This document shows, piece by piece, positions 49,869 to 57,951 of a stretch of DNA of 64,000 nt (its first letter is position 1; each line of letters begins with the position of its first letter). The stretch covers positions 2,558,835 through 2,622,834 of the forward strand of contig OX638352.1 of the NCBI GenBank assembly GCA_951813545.1. Reading direction: 5' to 3'. The position numbers were made by a program, and so were the translations under genes. The DNA comes from an uncultured Poribacteria bacterium (GTDB lineage: Bacteria; Poribacteria; WGA-4E; WGA-3G). A model generated the notes under the pieces. The model saw only the letters and a program-made list of their open reading frames with translations, ran no database searches and was not told the DNA's origin.

Positions 49869-50345
49869 ATGGCGAGATCACTCACTGATGGCGAAATGGT
49901 TGATGGCAAAAAGCACGGCTATTGGGTCACCTATTATGCGAACGGACTCAAGCGGAGCGAGGGGGGCTATATCCATGGCAAGAAAGACGGACCTTGGATC
50001 ACTTACCACAAGAACGGCAACAAGGCAGGTGAAGCCTCCTTCCGCGATGGAAAATACGAAGGTCCTTGTATCACCTATCATGAGAACGGGAACCTTAGAT
50101 CCAGCGGAGCCTATCCAAAGCATGTCGGCAAATCCTACGATGGCAAAAAGGAAGGTCCGTTTTACAATTACGAAGAGGATGGCAAAACGGTGTGGCTCAT
50201 CATCACCTACAAAAGAGGTGGCAGTCGTGCCAAACCGGATGAATATCCATTAGGTGTCTGCGACGTTTGCGGCGAGGTTAGACGTTTAGCGTCGAAGGAG
50301 ACCTGTCCGAAATGCGGTGCTGAACCAGAGAGTGTTGCCCCATAG
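49869..50345 (+). CDS. MORN-repeat (YwqK-like) protein with C-terminal zinc ribbon
   Basis: 158 aa from the ATG at 49869, whose AAGGA is the end of the repeat; an upstream ATG at 49791 lies inside the repeat and gives a spurious N-terminus (the GSNP encoded there is what a tRNA T-arm would give). MORN_2 units are GKKHGYWVTYYANGLKRSEG, GKKDGPWITYHKNGNKAGEA and GKYEGPCITYHENGN. The C-terminus has CDVCGE and CPKCGA, a rubredoxin-type zinc ribbon. Paralogous to 51474. Cytoplasmic; function unknown. Confidence 0.82.
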   Translation: MARSLTDGEMVDGKKHGYWVTYYANGLKRSEGGYIHGKKDGPWITYHKNGNKAGEASFRDGKYEGPCITYHENGNLRSSGAYPKHVGKSYDGKKEGPFYNYEEDGKTVWLIITYKRGGSRAKPDEYPLGVCDVCGEVRRLASKETCPKCGAEPESVAP

Positions 50346-50517
50346 ATGGATTTCGGGTATAATCTTGACGACAGAAAAAGGTAGTAATCTGATCCAGGTG
50401 TTGTGCAGGTGAACAGGCTCTGGAAAATGTTTCCGCACGACACAGATTGTTTTGTCTATTTTTATGTGAATATTTTCTTGAACTGAATGCATAATTTAAA
50501 AACGGAGGTTAAGAACG

Positions 50518-51291
50518 ATGAGAGTTATAATTGCTTTGATCGCTATAACGGTTCTCTTTATTTCAGGAATATGGGTTCAGGAAAGCACATCGGAAATCGA
50601 CCCAGAATCCTTGATGGGAATGTGGCACTTTGATCAGGGAAAAGGGAATACGGTTAAAGACTCTTCAGCGAACGGTAATGATGGAAAAATTGTTGATGCC
50701 GAACGGGTCGAAGGGAAAGAAGGCATGGGAATCGAATTCGACGGGAGCAATCATGTGGTTATTCCAGCAAGTAAGACTACAGATGACTTCCTCGATGGAT
50801 TTACCTATCTGCTCTGGGTAAAACCGCTCGGTGCTCCTTCCGGTCCCCACGTCCGTCTGATAGAAAGGGATTGGCACAATCCGAATATTCTTATCGGTCA
50901 AACCGACTTCTATGGAAGTTTCCTATTCAATGGCGTGATAGATAACAGCCAAGTCCGGGGCGGAACATGGGAGATGGCGGAGTGGAGTTTTGTCGCCTTA
51001 ACCCACGACGGTAAGACACTTGCCCTCTATGTTGATGGCGAAGTCGTCGCAGATTTGAAGGTAGGAAAGCCGACTTTCAGTCAGCAACACGATGGCGGTT
51101 CCATCTGGTTAACCCGTTGGAAAGGTGGCGTTGGGTGGGACTTCACGGGGGTCCTTGACGAAGTCGCTATCTTCAATACGGCTCTCAGCGAAGATGATCT
51201 CAATACCATTATGGAAAAAGGACTTGAGAAAGCCCTCGCTGTTTCACCAACCGAAAAACTGACAACGACGTGGGGTAATATCAAACAGTGA
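50518..51291 (+). CDS. secreted LamG protein with C-terminal TTTWG tail
   Basis: 257 aa; ACGGAGGTTAAGA precedes the ATG. Signal peptide (about 1-22), then LamG landmarks GMWHFDQGKGNTVKDSSANG, WSFVALTHDGKTLALYVDGE and LDEVAIFNTALSEDD. It ends AVSPTEKLTTTWGNIKQ, the cleanest copy of the shared tail. It lies between the two MORN paralogues. Confidence 0.87.
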   Translation: MRVIIALIAITVLFISGIWVQESTSEIDPESLMGMWHFDQGKGNTVKDSSANGNDGKIVDAERVEGKEGMGIEFDGSNHVVIPASKTTDDFLDGFTYLLWVKPLGAPSGPHVRLIERDWHNPNILIGQTDFYGSFLFNGVIDNSQVRGGTWEMAEWSFVALTHDGKTLALYVDGEVVADLKVGKPTFSQQHDGGSIWLTRWKGGVGWDFTGVLDEVAIFNTALSEDDLNTIMEKGLEKALAVSPTEKLTTTWGNIKQ

Positions 51292-51375
51292 TAGCGATCT
51301 CCGAATCACGGCTTAATATTAAAGCCAACAGGAGGAAATTGGTACGAGACATCACGGGTTTGGTGGAAAAAATAT

Positions 51376-51473
51376 ACCAAAGTGCGTAGCTCGTAATGAA
51401 ATGGAGAGCGGACTTGAGGACGGGACATCAAAGTTCAAACCCATGTTGTTTAACCGCAAGGAAAATTAGAAAA
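51376..51473 (+). repeat. tRNA-like dispersed repeat directly upstream of a start codon
   Basis: GTGCGTAGCTCGTAATGAAA, TGGAGAGCGGACTTGAGGAC, AAGTTCAAACCC, TTTAACCGCAAGGAAAATT, then the ATG at 51474. GCTC pairs with GAGC, whereas other copies have GCCC/GGGC. Confidence 0.8.
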
Positions 51474-51941
51474 ATGGCAAGTTCACGAGATGCAGGTGAA
51501 ATGGTCAATGGCAAGAAACACGGCTATTGGGTCACCTATTACGCGAATGGACATAAACGGAGCGAAGGTCGTTACATCGCTGGTAAAAAAGAGGGACTTT
51601 GGATCCAGTACCACAAAAATGGGAACAAAGCAAGCGAAGCCTCTTTCCGTGATGGCAAGAACGAAGGCGACTATATGTGCTATTACGAGAACGGAAACCG
51701 CAAATGGGGCGGTCCCTATCGGAAACATGATGGTGGCTCCGCTGATGGCAGAAAAGAAGGTGTCTGGCTCTGCTATGAAGAGGACGGTGAAACGATATGG
51801 CGCATCATCACCTACAAAAAAGGTGGTAGTCGTGGGAAACCGGATGAGCATCCGTTCGGCGAATGCCATGTTTGCGGTGAAGGCAAACGTTCAACGTGGA
51901 GCGATACGTGTCCACAATGCGGCGCGGATATTTCTAACTAA
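51474..51941 (+). CDS. MORN-repeat (YwqK-like) protein with C-terminal zinc ribbon
   Basis: 155 aa; ATG 51474 follows the repeat. MORN_2 units GKKHGYWVTYYANGHKRSEG, GKKEGLWIQYHKNGNKASEA and GKNEGDYMCYYENGNRKWGG. The C-terminal ribbon has CHVCGE and CPQCGA. Duplicate of the gene at 49869, together with its 5' repeat. The duplication brackets a LamG gene. Confidence 0.82.
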   Translation: MASSRDAGEMVNGKKHGYWVTYYANGHKRSEGRYIAGKKEGLWIQYHKNGNKASEASFRDGKNEGDYMCYYENGNRKWGGPYRKHDGGSADGRKEGVWLCYEEDGETIWRIITYKKGGSRGKPDEHPFGECHVCGEGKRSTWSDTCPQCGADISN

Positions 51942-52025
51942 TCCTCAAGAATTCTGAAGTTTTTTATTTTAATTGAGTTTCAGCGAGTAAGTAAACGAGC
52001 CTACAAAGAGCCGAGAGGAAAATAA

Positions 52026-54476
52026 TTGAAAACTGACTCAGAGTTTTGGCGCGCTTTGGCGTTGTTGACAGTGTTTTTCGTTCTACAAAACCCGAGCACT
52101 GTAAAGGCTGACACAGAACCTGCTCACAGAGTTGCGACTGCTGTCCGAATCCAAGGCGCACCACCACAACTGGACGGCGTTTTAGATGACGCTGTCTGGA
52201 AGACCGCACCACTCCATGAGGGCTTCCGTCAACGCGAGCCTGATGAAGGGAAGCCCGCTTCCCAACGCACCACATTCCAAGTTGCCTATGATGACGAGGC
52301 AGTCTATTTCGCTGTCGTATGTTATGACAATGAACCCGATAAGATTGTTTCCCGCCTCGTCAGACGAGACGATTACGTTGAATCCGATAAAATCCAGATT
52401 ATCCTTGACCCGCACTACAATCGGCAGCGCGGCTTCTCGTTTACTGTCTATCCGTCTGGTTCTGTGATAGACGGCATTGTCGGAGGGGGCGGTCGAGATG
52501 GCTGGAACAACGCATGGGACGGTGTCTGGGAAGCAAAGACCCGCATCCACAAAAACGGCTGGGCGGTGGAATGTAAAATCCCGTTTTATATGTTCCGCTT
52601 CTCACCGAAAGACAAATACACGTGGGGACTACAGGTAGAACGGGAGATTAGCCGTCGAAAAGAGCGCGCCCATTGGCGTTTGATTAAGAAGAGTGAACCG
52701 GGTTGGATATCGCATTTTGGTGATCTGGTAGGGATTGAGAACATCCATCCCTCTCGTCATTTGGAATTGATACCCTATGCCATGGGCAGAACCACCTTGA
52801 ACAGCGAGGCTGATTTGTGGGGCAATGTTGGTGGTGATGTCCAATACGGTATTACTTCTGGAATCACGCTCAACGCCACAATCAACCCTGATTTTGGACA
52901 GGTGGAGGCAGACCCTGCCACCTTGAATCTTTCCGCCTATGAAGAGTTTTTTGAGGAACGCAGACCCTTTTTTGTCAAAGGGTCATCCATTTTCAACGCT
53001 GGAGATTGGGGCAATCAATTCTTTTACTCACGGCGAATTGGGCGGCAACCCGGACATTTTGAGATTCCAGACAGTGCGACTGAACTAAGTCGTTCCGAAG
53101 CGACAACAATTCTAAGTGCTGCCAAGATCGTCGGAAGAACGAATAGCAACACCTCCTTCGGTATCATGGAGGCTGTCACGGCAGCGGAGCATGCGCAGAT
53201 TAGAGAAAAAGGTAAGACCCGCGATTATCTCATTGAGCCACTGACAAATTATTTTGTAGGTCGAGTGACACAAGATATCTTGGAAGGGAATTCTCGCATC
53301 GGGTTAATAACCACAACAGTAAATCGACAGGCTTCTAATCCTGCTTATACTGGTGGACTTGACTGGGACTTGAGGTTCGCGAAGGAGCGGTACAAAATAA
53401 GTGGGATGGTAGCCGCAAGCCAAGCCGGAAAACTGGAAGCACGCACGTCAGGTTACCTTGCACATATTGAATTTGATAAACAGGGTGGGTGGTGGCGGCT
53501 TGATACCGATTTTAATGTTCGCTCACCCGGCTTAGACATGAATGACATAGGGTATACACAGCGCGGCGATATGATGCGGTGGTTCTATGACTTCATCATC
53601 AAGAAAGAACAGCCGTTTAGCGTTTTCCGAGAAGTTACTTTCGGTCTCTACGGTTGGCGGGAATGGAATTATGATGGCGTTAGCATCGGTCGCTACTCCG
53701 AGATATGGACGGATGGTAAACTCAAAAACTATTGGGACTACGATCTGTGGATTGGGCGGAATTTGGAATCATTTAACGACGAGGATGTCCGGCGCGGCGG
53801 GACGTTAATTAAAAATCCTGCCGGTTGGTGGATTTTTACCCAACTTAGAACTGACAGTCGTAAAATGGTTCAGCTTGAACTGAACCCGATTTTCGCATGG
53901 GATGATGATAACAAGAGTTCTGAAAAGGAAGTTAGCCTCCGCCTGAACATTCGTCCAGTGTCAAACATTGAACTGAGTATCGGACCGATGTACCGCTATC
54001 GGATTGATGATGCCCAGTGGGTTGAGTTAGTTGAAGAAAACATCAATGGACAGCTCAAAAAACACTATATTTATGGCGAATTAACGAGTCAAACACTGGA
54101 CTTCACCACACGTGCCAACATTAGTTTTACACCGACGCTGAGCCTTCAATTCTATGTGCAGCCGTTCATTACCGTCGGAGACTATGCCAACTTCAAAGAG
54201 TTAATTGCGCCGAGGTCCTATCAGTTCAAACCGTATCCACTAAAGCGAAATCCTGATTTCCACATGCGTTCACTGAGAGGCAATACCGTCCTTCGCTGGG
54301 AATTCCGTCCGGGCAGTACGCTGTTTTTGGTGTGGTCCCAATCCCGTGCGATTGAGTTAGAAGAAGTGGGAGCAGACGACTTGGAGTTTCGCCCGTTTCA
54401 CCGATTGCGAAGCAGCTTCACCGATGAGGGGAAAGATATATTTCTGATTAAATGTCGCTATTGGTTTGGCATGTGA
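52026..54476 (+). CDS. DUF5916/CBM9-like exported protein with probable outer-membrane barrel
   Basis: 816 aa from a TTG (GAGAGGAAAA upstream). A signal peptide (about 1-28) is followed by a carbohydrate-binding family 9-like domain (about 40-225; RIQGAPPQLDGVLDDAVWK, AVYFAVVCYDNEP). The segment NATINPDFGQVEADPATLNL then EERRPFFVKGSSIF is typical of DUF5916, whose C-terminal half (about 260-816, many alternating aromatic strands and a final FLIKCRYWFGM ending in an aromatic-Met) looks like an outer-membrane beta-barrel. Likely involved in glycan uptake or processing. Confidence 0.82.
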   Translation: MKTDSEFWRALALLTVFFVLQNPSTVKADTEPAHRVATAVRIQGAPPQLDGVLDDAVWKTAPLHEGFRQREPDEGKPASQRTTFQVAYDDEAVYFAVVCYDNEPDKIVSRLVRRDDYVESDKIQIILDPHYNRQRGFSFTVYPSGSVIDGIVGGGGRDGWNNAWDGVWEAKTRIHKNGWAVECKIPFYMFRFSPKDKYTWGLQVEREISRRKERAHWRLIKKSEPGWISHFGDLVGIENIHPSRHLELIPYAMGRTTLNSEADLWGNVGGDVQYGITSGITLNATINPDFGQVEADPATLNLSAYEEFFEERRPFFVKGSSIFNAGDWGNQFFYSRRIGRQPGHFEIPDSATELSRSEATTILSAAKIVGRTNSNTSFGIMEAVTAAEHAQIREKGKTRDYLIEPLTNYFVGRVTQDILEGNSRIGLITTTVNRQASNPAYTGGLDWDLRFAKERYKISGMVAASQAGKLEARTSGYLAHIEFDKQGGWWRLDTDFNVRSPGLDMNDIGYTQRGDMMRWFYDFIIKKEQPFSVFREVTFGLYGWREWNYDGVSIGRYSEIWTDGKLKNYWDYDLWIGRNLESFNDEDVRRGGTLIKNPAGWWIFTQLRTDSRKMVQLELNPIFAWDDDNKSSEKEVSLRLNIRPVSNIELSIGPMYRYRIDDAQWVELVEENINGQLKKHYIYGELTSQTLDFTTRANISFTPTLSLQFYVQPFITVGDYANFKELIAPRSYQFKPYPLKRNPDFHMRSLRGNTVLRWEFRPGSTLFLVWSQSRAIELEEVGADDLEFRPFHRLRSSFTDEGKDIFLIKCRYWFGM

Positions 54477-54650
54477 ACCTTTGAGACTCGGATTTTGGAC
54501 GGAACTGTCCAGAAATTGGACTGCAAGAAACAGTGTGTGTGGCAAAATTAGCGAAAAGTCCTATTTTAGAGTGTTTTCACATCTGAATTGACTTTGGCAT
54601 GAAAATTGCTAAGACATAACTATATTACGCAAGAAAAAATGGAATTTTTC

Positions 54651-54679
54651 TTGACAAATAATGCAGGAATTGTTAATAT
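54651..54679 (+). promoter_or_regulatory. promoter upstream of CBM-like gene
   Basis: TTGACA (54651-54656), 17-bp spacer, TAATAT (54674-54679), about 160 nt before the small ORF at 54837. Confidence 0.65.
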
Positions 54680-54836
54680 TGTTAGTATCAACAATACCTT
54701 AACAATAGGTTCAGGTTTTTGTGGAAGCCTTTTTAATGTTTCTTGTGAATACTTCAGTCCACGGTAGTGCGGTTTGAGATCTAAGACGCTAAAGTCAGTG
54801 TTTTGTATTGGTAAAGCGAGGAGGAAAACACGCGCA

Positions 54837-54878
54837 ATGAAGTGCGCTATTACAAACCTAAGGTGGATATACGCATGA
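54837..54878 (+). CDS. 13-residue upstream ORF overlapping a start codon
   Basis: GAGGAGGAAAACACGCGCA precedes an ATG encoding MKCAITNLRWIYA and a TGA at 54876-54878 that overlaps the ATG (54875-54877) of the CBM-like gene as ATGA. It has a strong Shine-Dalgarno site whereas the main gene lacks one. Probably a translation-coupling leader. Confidence 0.5.
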   Translation: MKCAITNLRWIYA

Positions 54879-55474
54879 AATATATGCGGTTGTTATTGAT
54901 TCAATTTGTACTACTTGTATTGGGATTGGTCGGTTATTGCATTGCTACTGAGATTGGCTTTGAAGCCGAAGATGCAGATGAAATTGTAGAAATCATGGAA
55001 ATTTATGAAGATAAGAAAGCTTCAGGCGGTATGTATATATCGGCGGGAAAGGGCGGCGGTGGTCGCCACCCCGGTAAAGCCGATTTCGTGATTAACGTTA
55101 GAACACCCGGTCAGTACACGATGTGGGGGCGGGTGATTGCCCAAGATACGGCGAAGGACTCTTTCCATGTCACAGTCGATCAGAAGAAAAGTCCACAACC
55201 GGGTGATGCCAACATGATCTGGGATACAGGTCAGCATCAGGAGTGGACGTGGGCAAAAGTAAAATGGCGCGAAAAGAATCCGTTGACCTTTGATCTGAAA
55301 CCGGGGAAACATACCGTTACATTTTGGTCTAGGGAAGGCGATACCCGTTTGGATGCCGTTTACATGGCAATAGACCCCAACGCTGTCCCCAAACTACCGA
55401 ATGAAATTGAGGGTTTTGCTGTGCATCCCCGGAATCGCTTAACGACAACTTGGGCGGAACTAAAAAAACGGTAG
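54875..55474 (+). CDS. secreted CBM6/35-like carbohydrate-binding protein with TTTWA tail
   Basis: 199 aa from the ATG at 54875. A signal peptide (about 1-25, ending GYCIA) is followed by a beta-sandwich like CBM35 or CBM6: FEAEDADEI, ADFVINVRTPGQYTMWGRVI, KPGKHTVTFWSREGDTRLDAVYM. The C-terminus is AVHPRNRLTTTWAELKKR, the shared tail with Ala in place of Gly. No catalytic domain. No own ribosome-binding site other than the upstream ORF overlap. Confidence 0.75.
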   Translation: MKYMRLLLIQFVLLVLGLVGYCIATEIGFEAEDADEIVEIMEIYEDKKASGGMYISAGKGGGGRHPGKADFVINVRTPGQYTMWGRVIAQDTAKDSFHVTVDQKKSPQPGDANMIWDTGQHQEWTWAKVKWREKNPLTFDLKPGKHTVTFWSREGDTRLDAVYMAIDPNAVPKLPNEIEGFAVHPRNRLTTTWAELKKR

Positions 55475-55978
55475 GGCTGGACTCAAGCACTGTGACATCA
55501 GAGCTGTTAGTCCTAACGGGTGGAGACCAGATGACTTGACACAACTTAACACAAGTCAACGCAATTTGGCGGTTCCAGCAGGAGTGGCCTGGTGCTAGGT
55601 ACGCTATGGTTTTTGTATCAAACTGGCTCAGGGATTGGACTTCGACACCTTCACGTTCTGATTCTGAGAGAGCAGATATTCCATATCCAGTTTTTGGCAG
55701 ATCCGTTTCGCGCCAGCCAGCCGTGGGTGGAGTTATACATAAAGCTGAAGCGATTCGAGGAGCTGCTCGGGTTGCTTCAGGGGGCTTTGAGCTGGAGACT
55801 CGAAACTCACACTAATATTTTATACCATTTGCCGGAATTTGTCAACACCTTACAGAGAGTGTAAAGTTTTTGTCAAAATATGAACGGAAGGACATGTTGC
55901 AAGGTATTGTATCAAGCGTAAAATTAGATGTAATAAACGTTAAAGCGCGAATATTTAACTATATAGGAGGTGCGTAAC
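55475..55978. other. intergenic region with possible decayed gene
   Basis: A 90-codon frame (55592-55864) contains LREQIFHIQFLADPFRASQP and GLLQGALSW but has no Shine-Dalgarno site and no recognised family. It could be a fragment of a lost gene. A dyad GACTTG/CAAGTC lies near 55533-55557. Confidence 0.3.
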
Positions 55979-56761
55979 ATGAAATCGCGCCGTATGCCTC
56001 TTGTATGGATGGTATCGTTCCTTTTACACGCCTGTTTCGCAGTCGTTATTGGGTACATAGCGATCTCATCTAAACAACTGAAGGTACAAGATACGATTGA
56101 TTTGAGTTTTTTCACTGTTACACCACCACAAGCTGCGAAAAGGGATGTCGTTCCCAAGCCTGAAGTGGTTGTACCAACCCCTGTTCCAGATTTGAAAGTC
56201 GTTCCACAAACTGAGACAACACCACGTCGCACAACACTCGCACGAGCAGTGAGGTCATCTGCACCTGCAGTACCTGCGGCATCACTAACGGCTGGTGCAC
56301 CAGCCGCACCCAGAGGACAGCAAATCAAAGTTCCCAGTACGTCTCCTGTGCTCCAACATACTGAACAGTCGCTATCAACGGCTGCAGTACTACCGACAAC
56401 ATCGGATGCGCTACCGACCGCGGGCTTGTCAAGCGGCGGAATTACGGATGGTCTGAGTACCGGGGTCGGGGACGGTTTAGGTAGTGGCACTGGACGCGGT
56501 GCTTTCGGTTCAGGATCCAGTCTTGGGCAAGCACGGACACAAGGCGGTGGCAGGCTAAACTCACTCGTGGAGGGTGCGGGTGCTGCGAATATTAATGCCT
56601 CGTTGTCAGATGTAACAGAGAACATGGTTCTGGGTAACGGTGTACCACAGCTTCCCAAGGGAAGCCCAGGTGCTATTATTCAAGGACGCGGCAAAGAGAT
56701 TATTGGAAGTCTCAATCTCGTCCGCCTTGATGATCCGTTGCATCCGAACTTTGATTTCTGA
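55979..56761 (+). CDS. TonB-like N-terminal part of a DUF4159 protein, ended by in-frame TGA
   Basis: 260 aa; ATGs preceded by GGAGG (55966-55970). An N-terminal membrane anchor (about 8-28, WMVSFLLHACFAVVIGYIA) is followed by a Pro/Val-rich region (KPEVVVPTPVPDLKVVP) and a Gly/Ser/Ala-rich linker, like TonB-type energy transducers. It ends LDDPLHPNFDF then TGA. The next codons stay open in the same frame for 264 more residues and encode the start of a DUF4159 domain (GSGIGHLRFGAGLPYLVKSL), so the two parts are probably one gene split by the TGA. Confidence 0.65.
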   Translation: MKSRRMPLVWMVSFLLHACFAVVIGYIAISSKQLKVQDTIDLSFFTVTPPQAAKRDVVPKPEVVVPTPVPDLKVVPQTETTPRRTTLARAVRSSAPAVPAASLTAGAPAAPRGQQIKVPSTSPVLQHTEQSLSTAAVLPTTSDALPTAGLSSGGITDGLSTGVGDGLGSGTGRGAFGSGSSLGQARTQGGGRLNSLVEGAGAANINASLSDVTENMVLGNGVPQLPKGSPGAIIQGRGKEIIGSLNLVRLDDPLHPNFDF

Positions 56762-56802
56762 GGCAGCGGCATCGGACATCTCCGATTCGGGGCAGGTCTG
56801 CC
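56759..56802 (+). other. in-frame TGA followed at once by a stem-loop
   Basis: TGA 56759-56761, then GGCAG (56762-56766) pairs with CTGCC (56798-56802) outside ATCGGA (56771-56776)/TCCGAT (56781-56786), loop CATC. The position and shape are as expected for a bacterial SECIS-like or readthrough-stimulating element, but could be chance. Confidence 0.4.
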
Positions 56803-56848
56803 CTATTTAGTCAAGTCGCTGAATACAGAAACAGGCATCCAAACCCAA

Positions 56849-57556
56849 ATGGTTGACGCGGTCCAAATTACGGATGCAGCGTTCTTTGAGTCACCAATTA
56901 TCTTTATGGAACCGATTTCCCCTTCCTCAGGAAAACTCCAGAATGGATTACTGAATGGTCAGGCTATCTGGCAAACGAAAGGGGATCGTCCTTCCTTCGG
57001 CTATACCGATCGGGAGGCACAGCGGATTCGCGAGTATGTCATCAATCGCGGCGGGTTTATCTATATGCCCACGCACGGAAACACTGAATTGGCAATGCAA
57101 CCCGCGCTTCGCGTCCTGCGTCAAATTCTCCCTGAATACCACTTGACCACTATTCCTAAAGACCACGAGATTTACAATGCTTTCTATGAGTTGAATGGAC
57201 CGCTCCGATTTCCTGTTCGGAAAATGGGGAGTACCATTCTCCATCACGGTCCCTACGGTCAGTTACAGGGCGTTTTCATTGACGACCGACTCGCTGTTCT
57301 TGTTGATACGGAAGCAATGATACACGTAATGGATGGGGCAGTGCAGAAACCGTTCTTTGGTCACTACAAGGACCGGAATAAGATTTTAGATGAATTCGCA
57401 CCAGCTGCCGCACGGCAACTCATTAACGTTGTCATCTACGCGGTAACACATGGGAGTATCTCGGATTATAGCAACTATATCCCCGAAGACGCTCTCGCCG
57501 GTGGAGAGAGGGACAACATTCCGAAAAAGGCACCTGCTGCCGCAGGTCAATTGTAA
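56849..57556 (+). CDS. DUF4159 domain protein (C-terminal part; open frame begins at 56762)
   Basis: 235 aa from the ATG at 56849, but the frame is open back to the TGA at 56759 and the residues encoded there (GHLRFGAGLPYLVKSLNTET) belong to the DUF4159 fold, so this ATG is internal to the domain. Matching later features: AAFFESPIIFMEP, the INRGGFIYMPTHGN segment, and NLVIYAVTHG-like NVVIYAVTHG. No Shine-Dalgarno site at 56849. DUF4159 proteins are of unknown function, often near von Willebrand and MoxR genes. A strong terminator follows. Confidence 0.65.
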   Translation: MVDAVQITDAAFFESPIIFMEPISPSSGKLQNGLLNGQAIWQTKGDRPSFGYTDREAQRIREYVINRGGFIYMPTHGNTELAMQPALRVLRQILPEYHLTTIPKDHEIYNAFYELNGPLRFPVRKMGSTILHHGPYGQLQGVFIDDRLAVLVDTEAMIHVMDGAVQKPFFGHYKDRNKILDEFAPAAARQLINVVIYAVTHGSISDYSNYIPEDALAGGERDNIPKKAPAAAGQL

Positions 57557-57600
57557 GAATTCTGATAAAGAGCAGTAGCACATAACTATCTGTGAATAAC

Positions 57601-57645
57601 AAGCCGCGTCAATTATTTATTAATTGACGCGGCTTTTCTTTTTCC
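57601..57645 (+). terminator. strong rho-independent terminator
   Basis: AAGCCGCGTCAATTA (57601-57615) pairs perfectly over 15 bp with TAATTGACGCGGCTT (57621-57635), followed by TTCTTTTTCC. Confidence 0.93.
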
Positions 57646-57814
57646 GAAAACCAGCAGTGGAAGACTCTTCACGCCTTTAATCTTTGAGGACGAGACAACT
57701 TCCTTCTCAACTTGAGCAACACGCGACATGTTAACTGGCTCACCCTTCCTAACGAGAAAAAACTTGACAAATCCAACAAAAATAGAGAAGATAATAATAG
57801 AAGCGCATTTCTAT

Positions 57815-57843
57815 TTGACAAACAGCACTTAGAAATGTATAAT
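57815..57843 (+). promoter_or_regulatory. promoter of rhodanese gene
   Basis: TTGACA (57815-57820), 17-bp spacer, TATAAT (57838-57843): consensus. The leader of about 105 nt precedes the ATG at 57952. Confidence 0.85.
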
Positions 57844-57951
57844 ATAAGCAGCGAGACGCTCTACGAGGGTGCATCTCTCAAGGCTATTATATTTGAAGGA
57901 AATCTTAAGAAAATCTTAACAGAGACAGAACAAGGAGGCTTGAAAACAGAA

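Noticed and set aside
55592..55864. 90-codon open frame as an intact gene
   Set aside because: No ribosome-binding site or recognised family; mentioned only as a possible remnant.
56759..56802. Firm call of a selenoprotein
   Set aside because: A TGA and a hairpin are present, but the site is in a linker without a redox motif and no Sec machinery is visible; kept as one option only.
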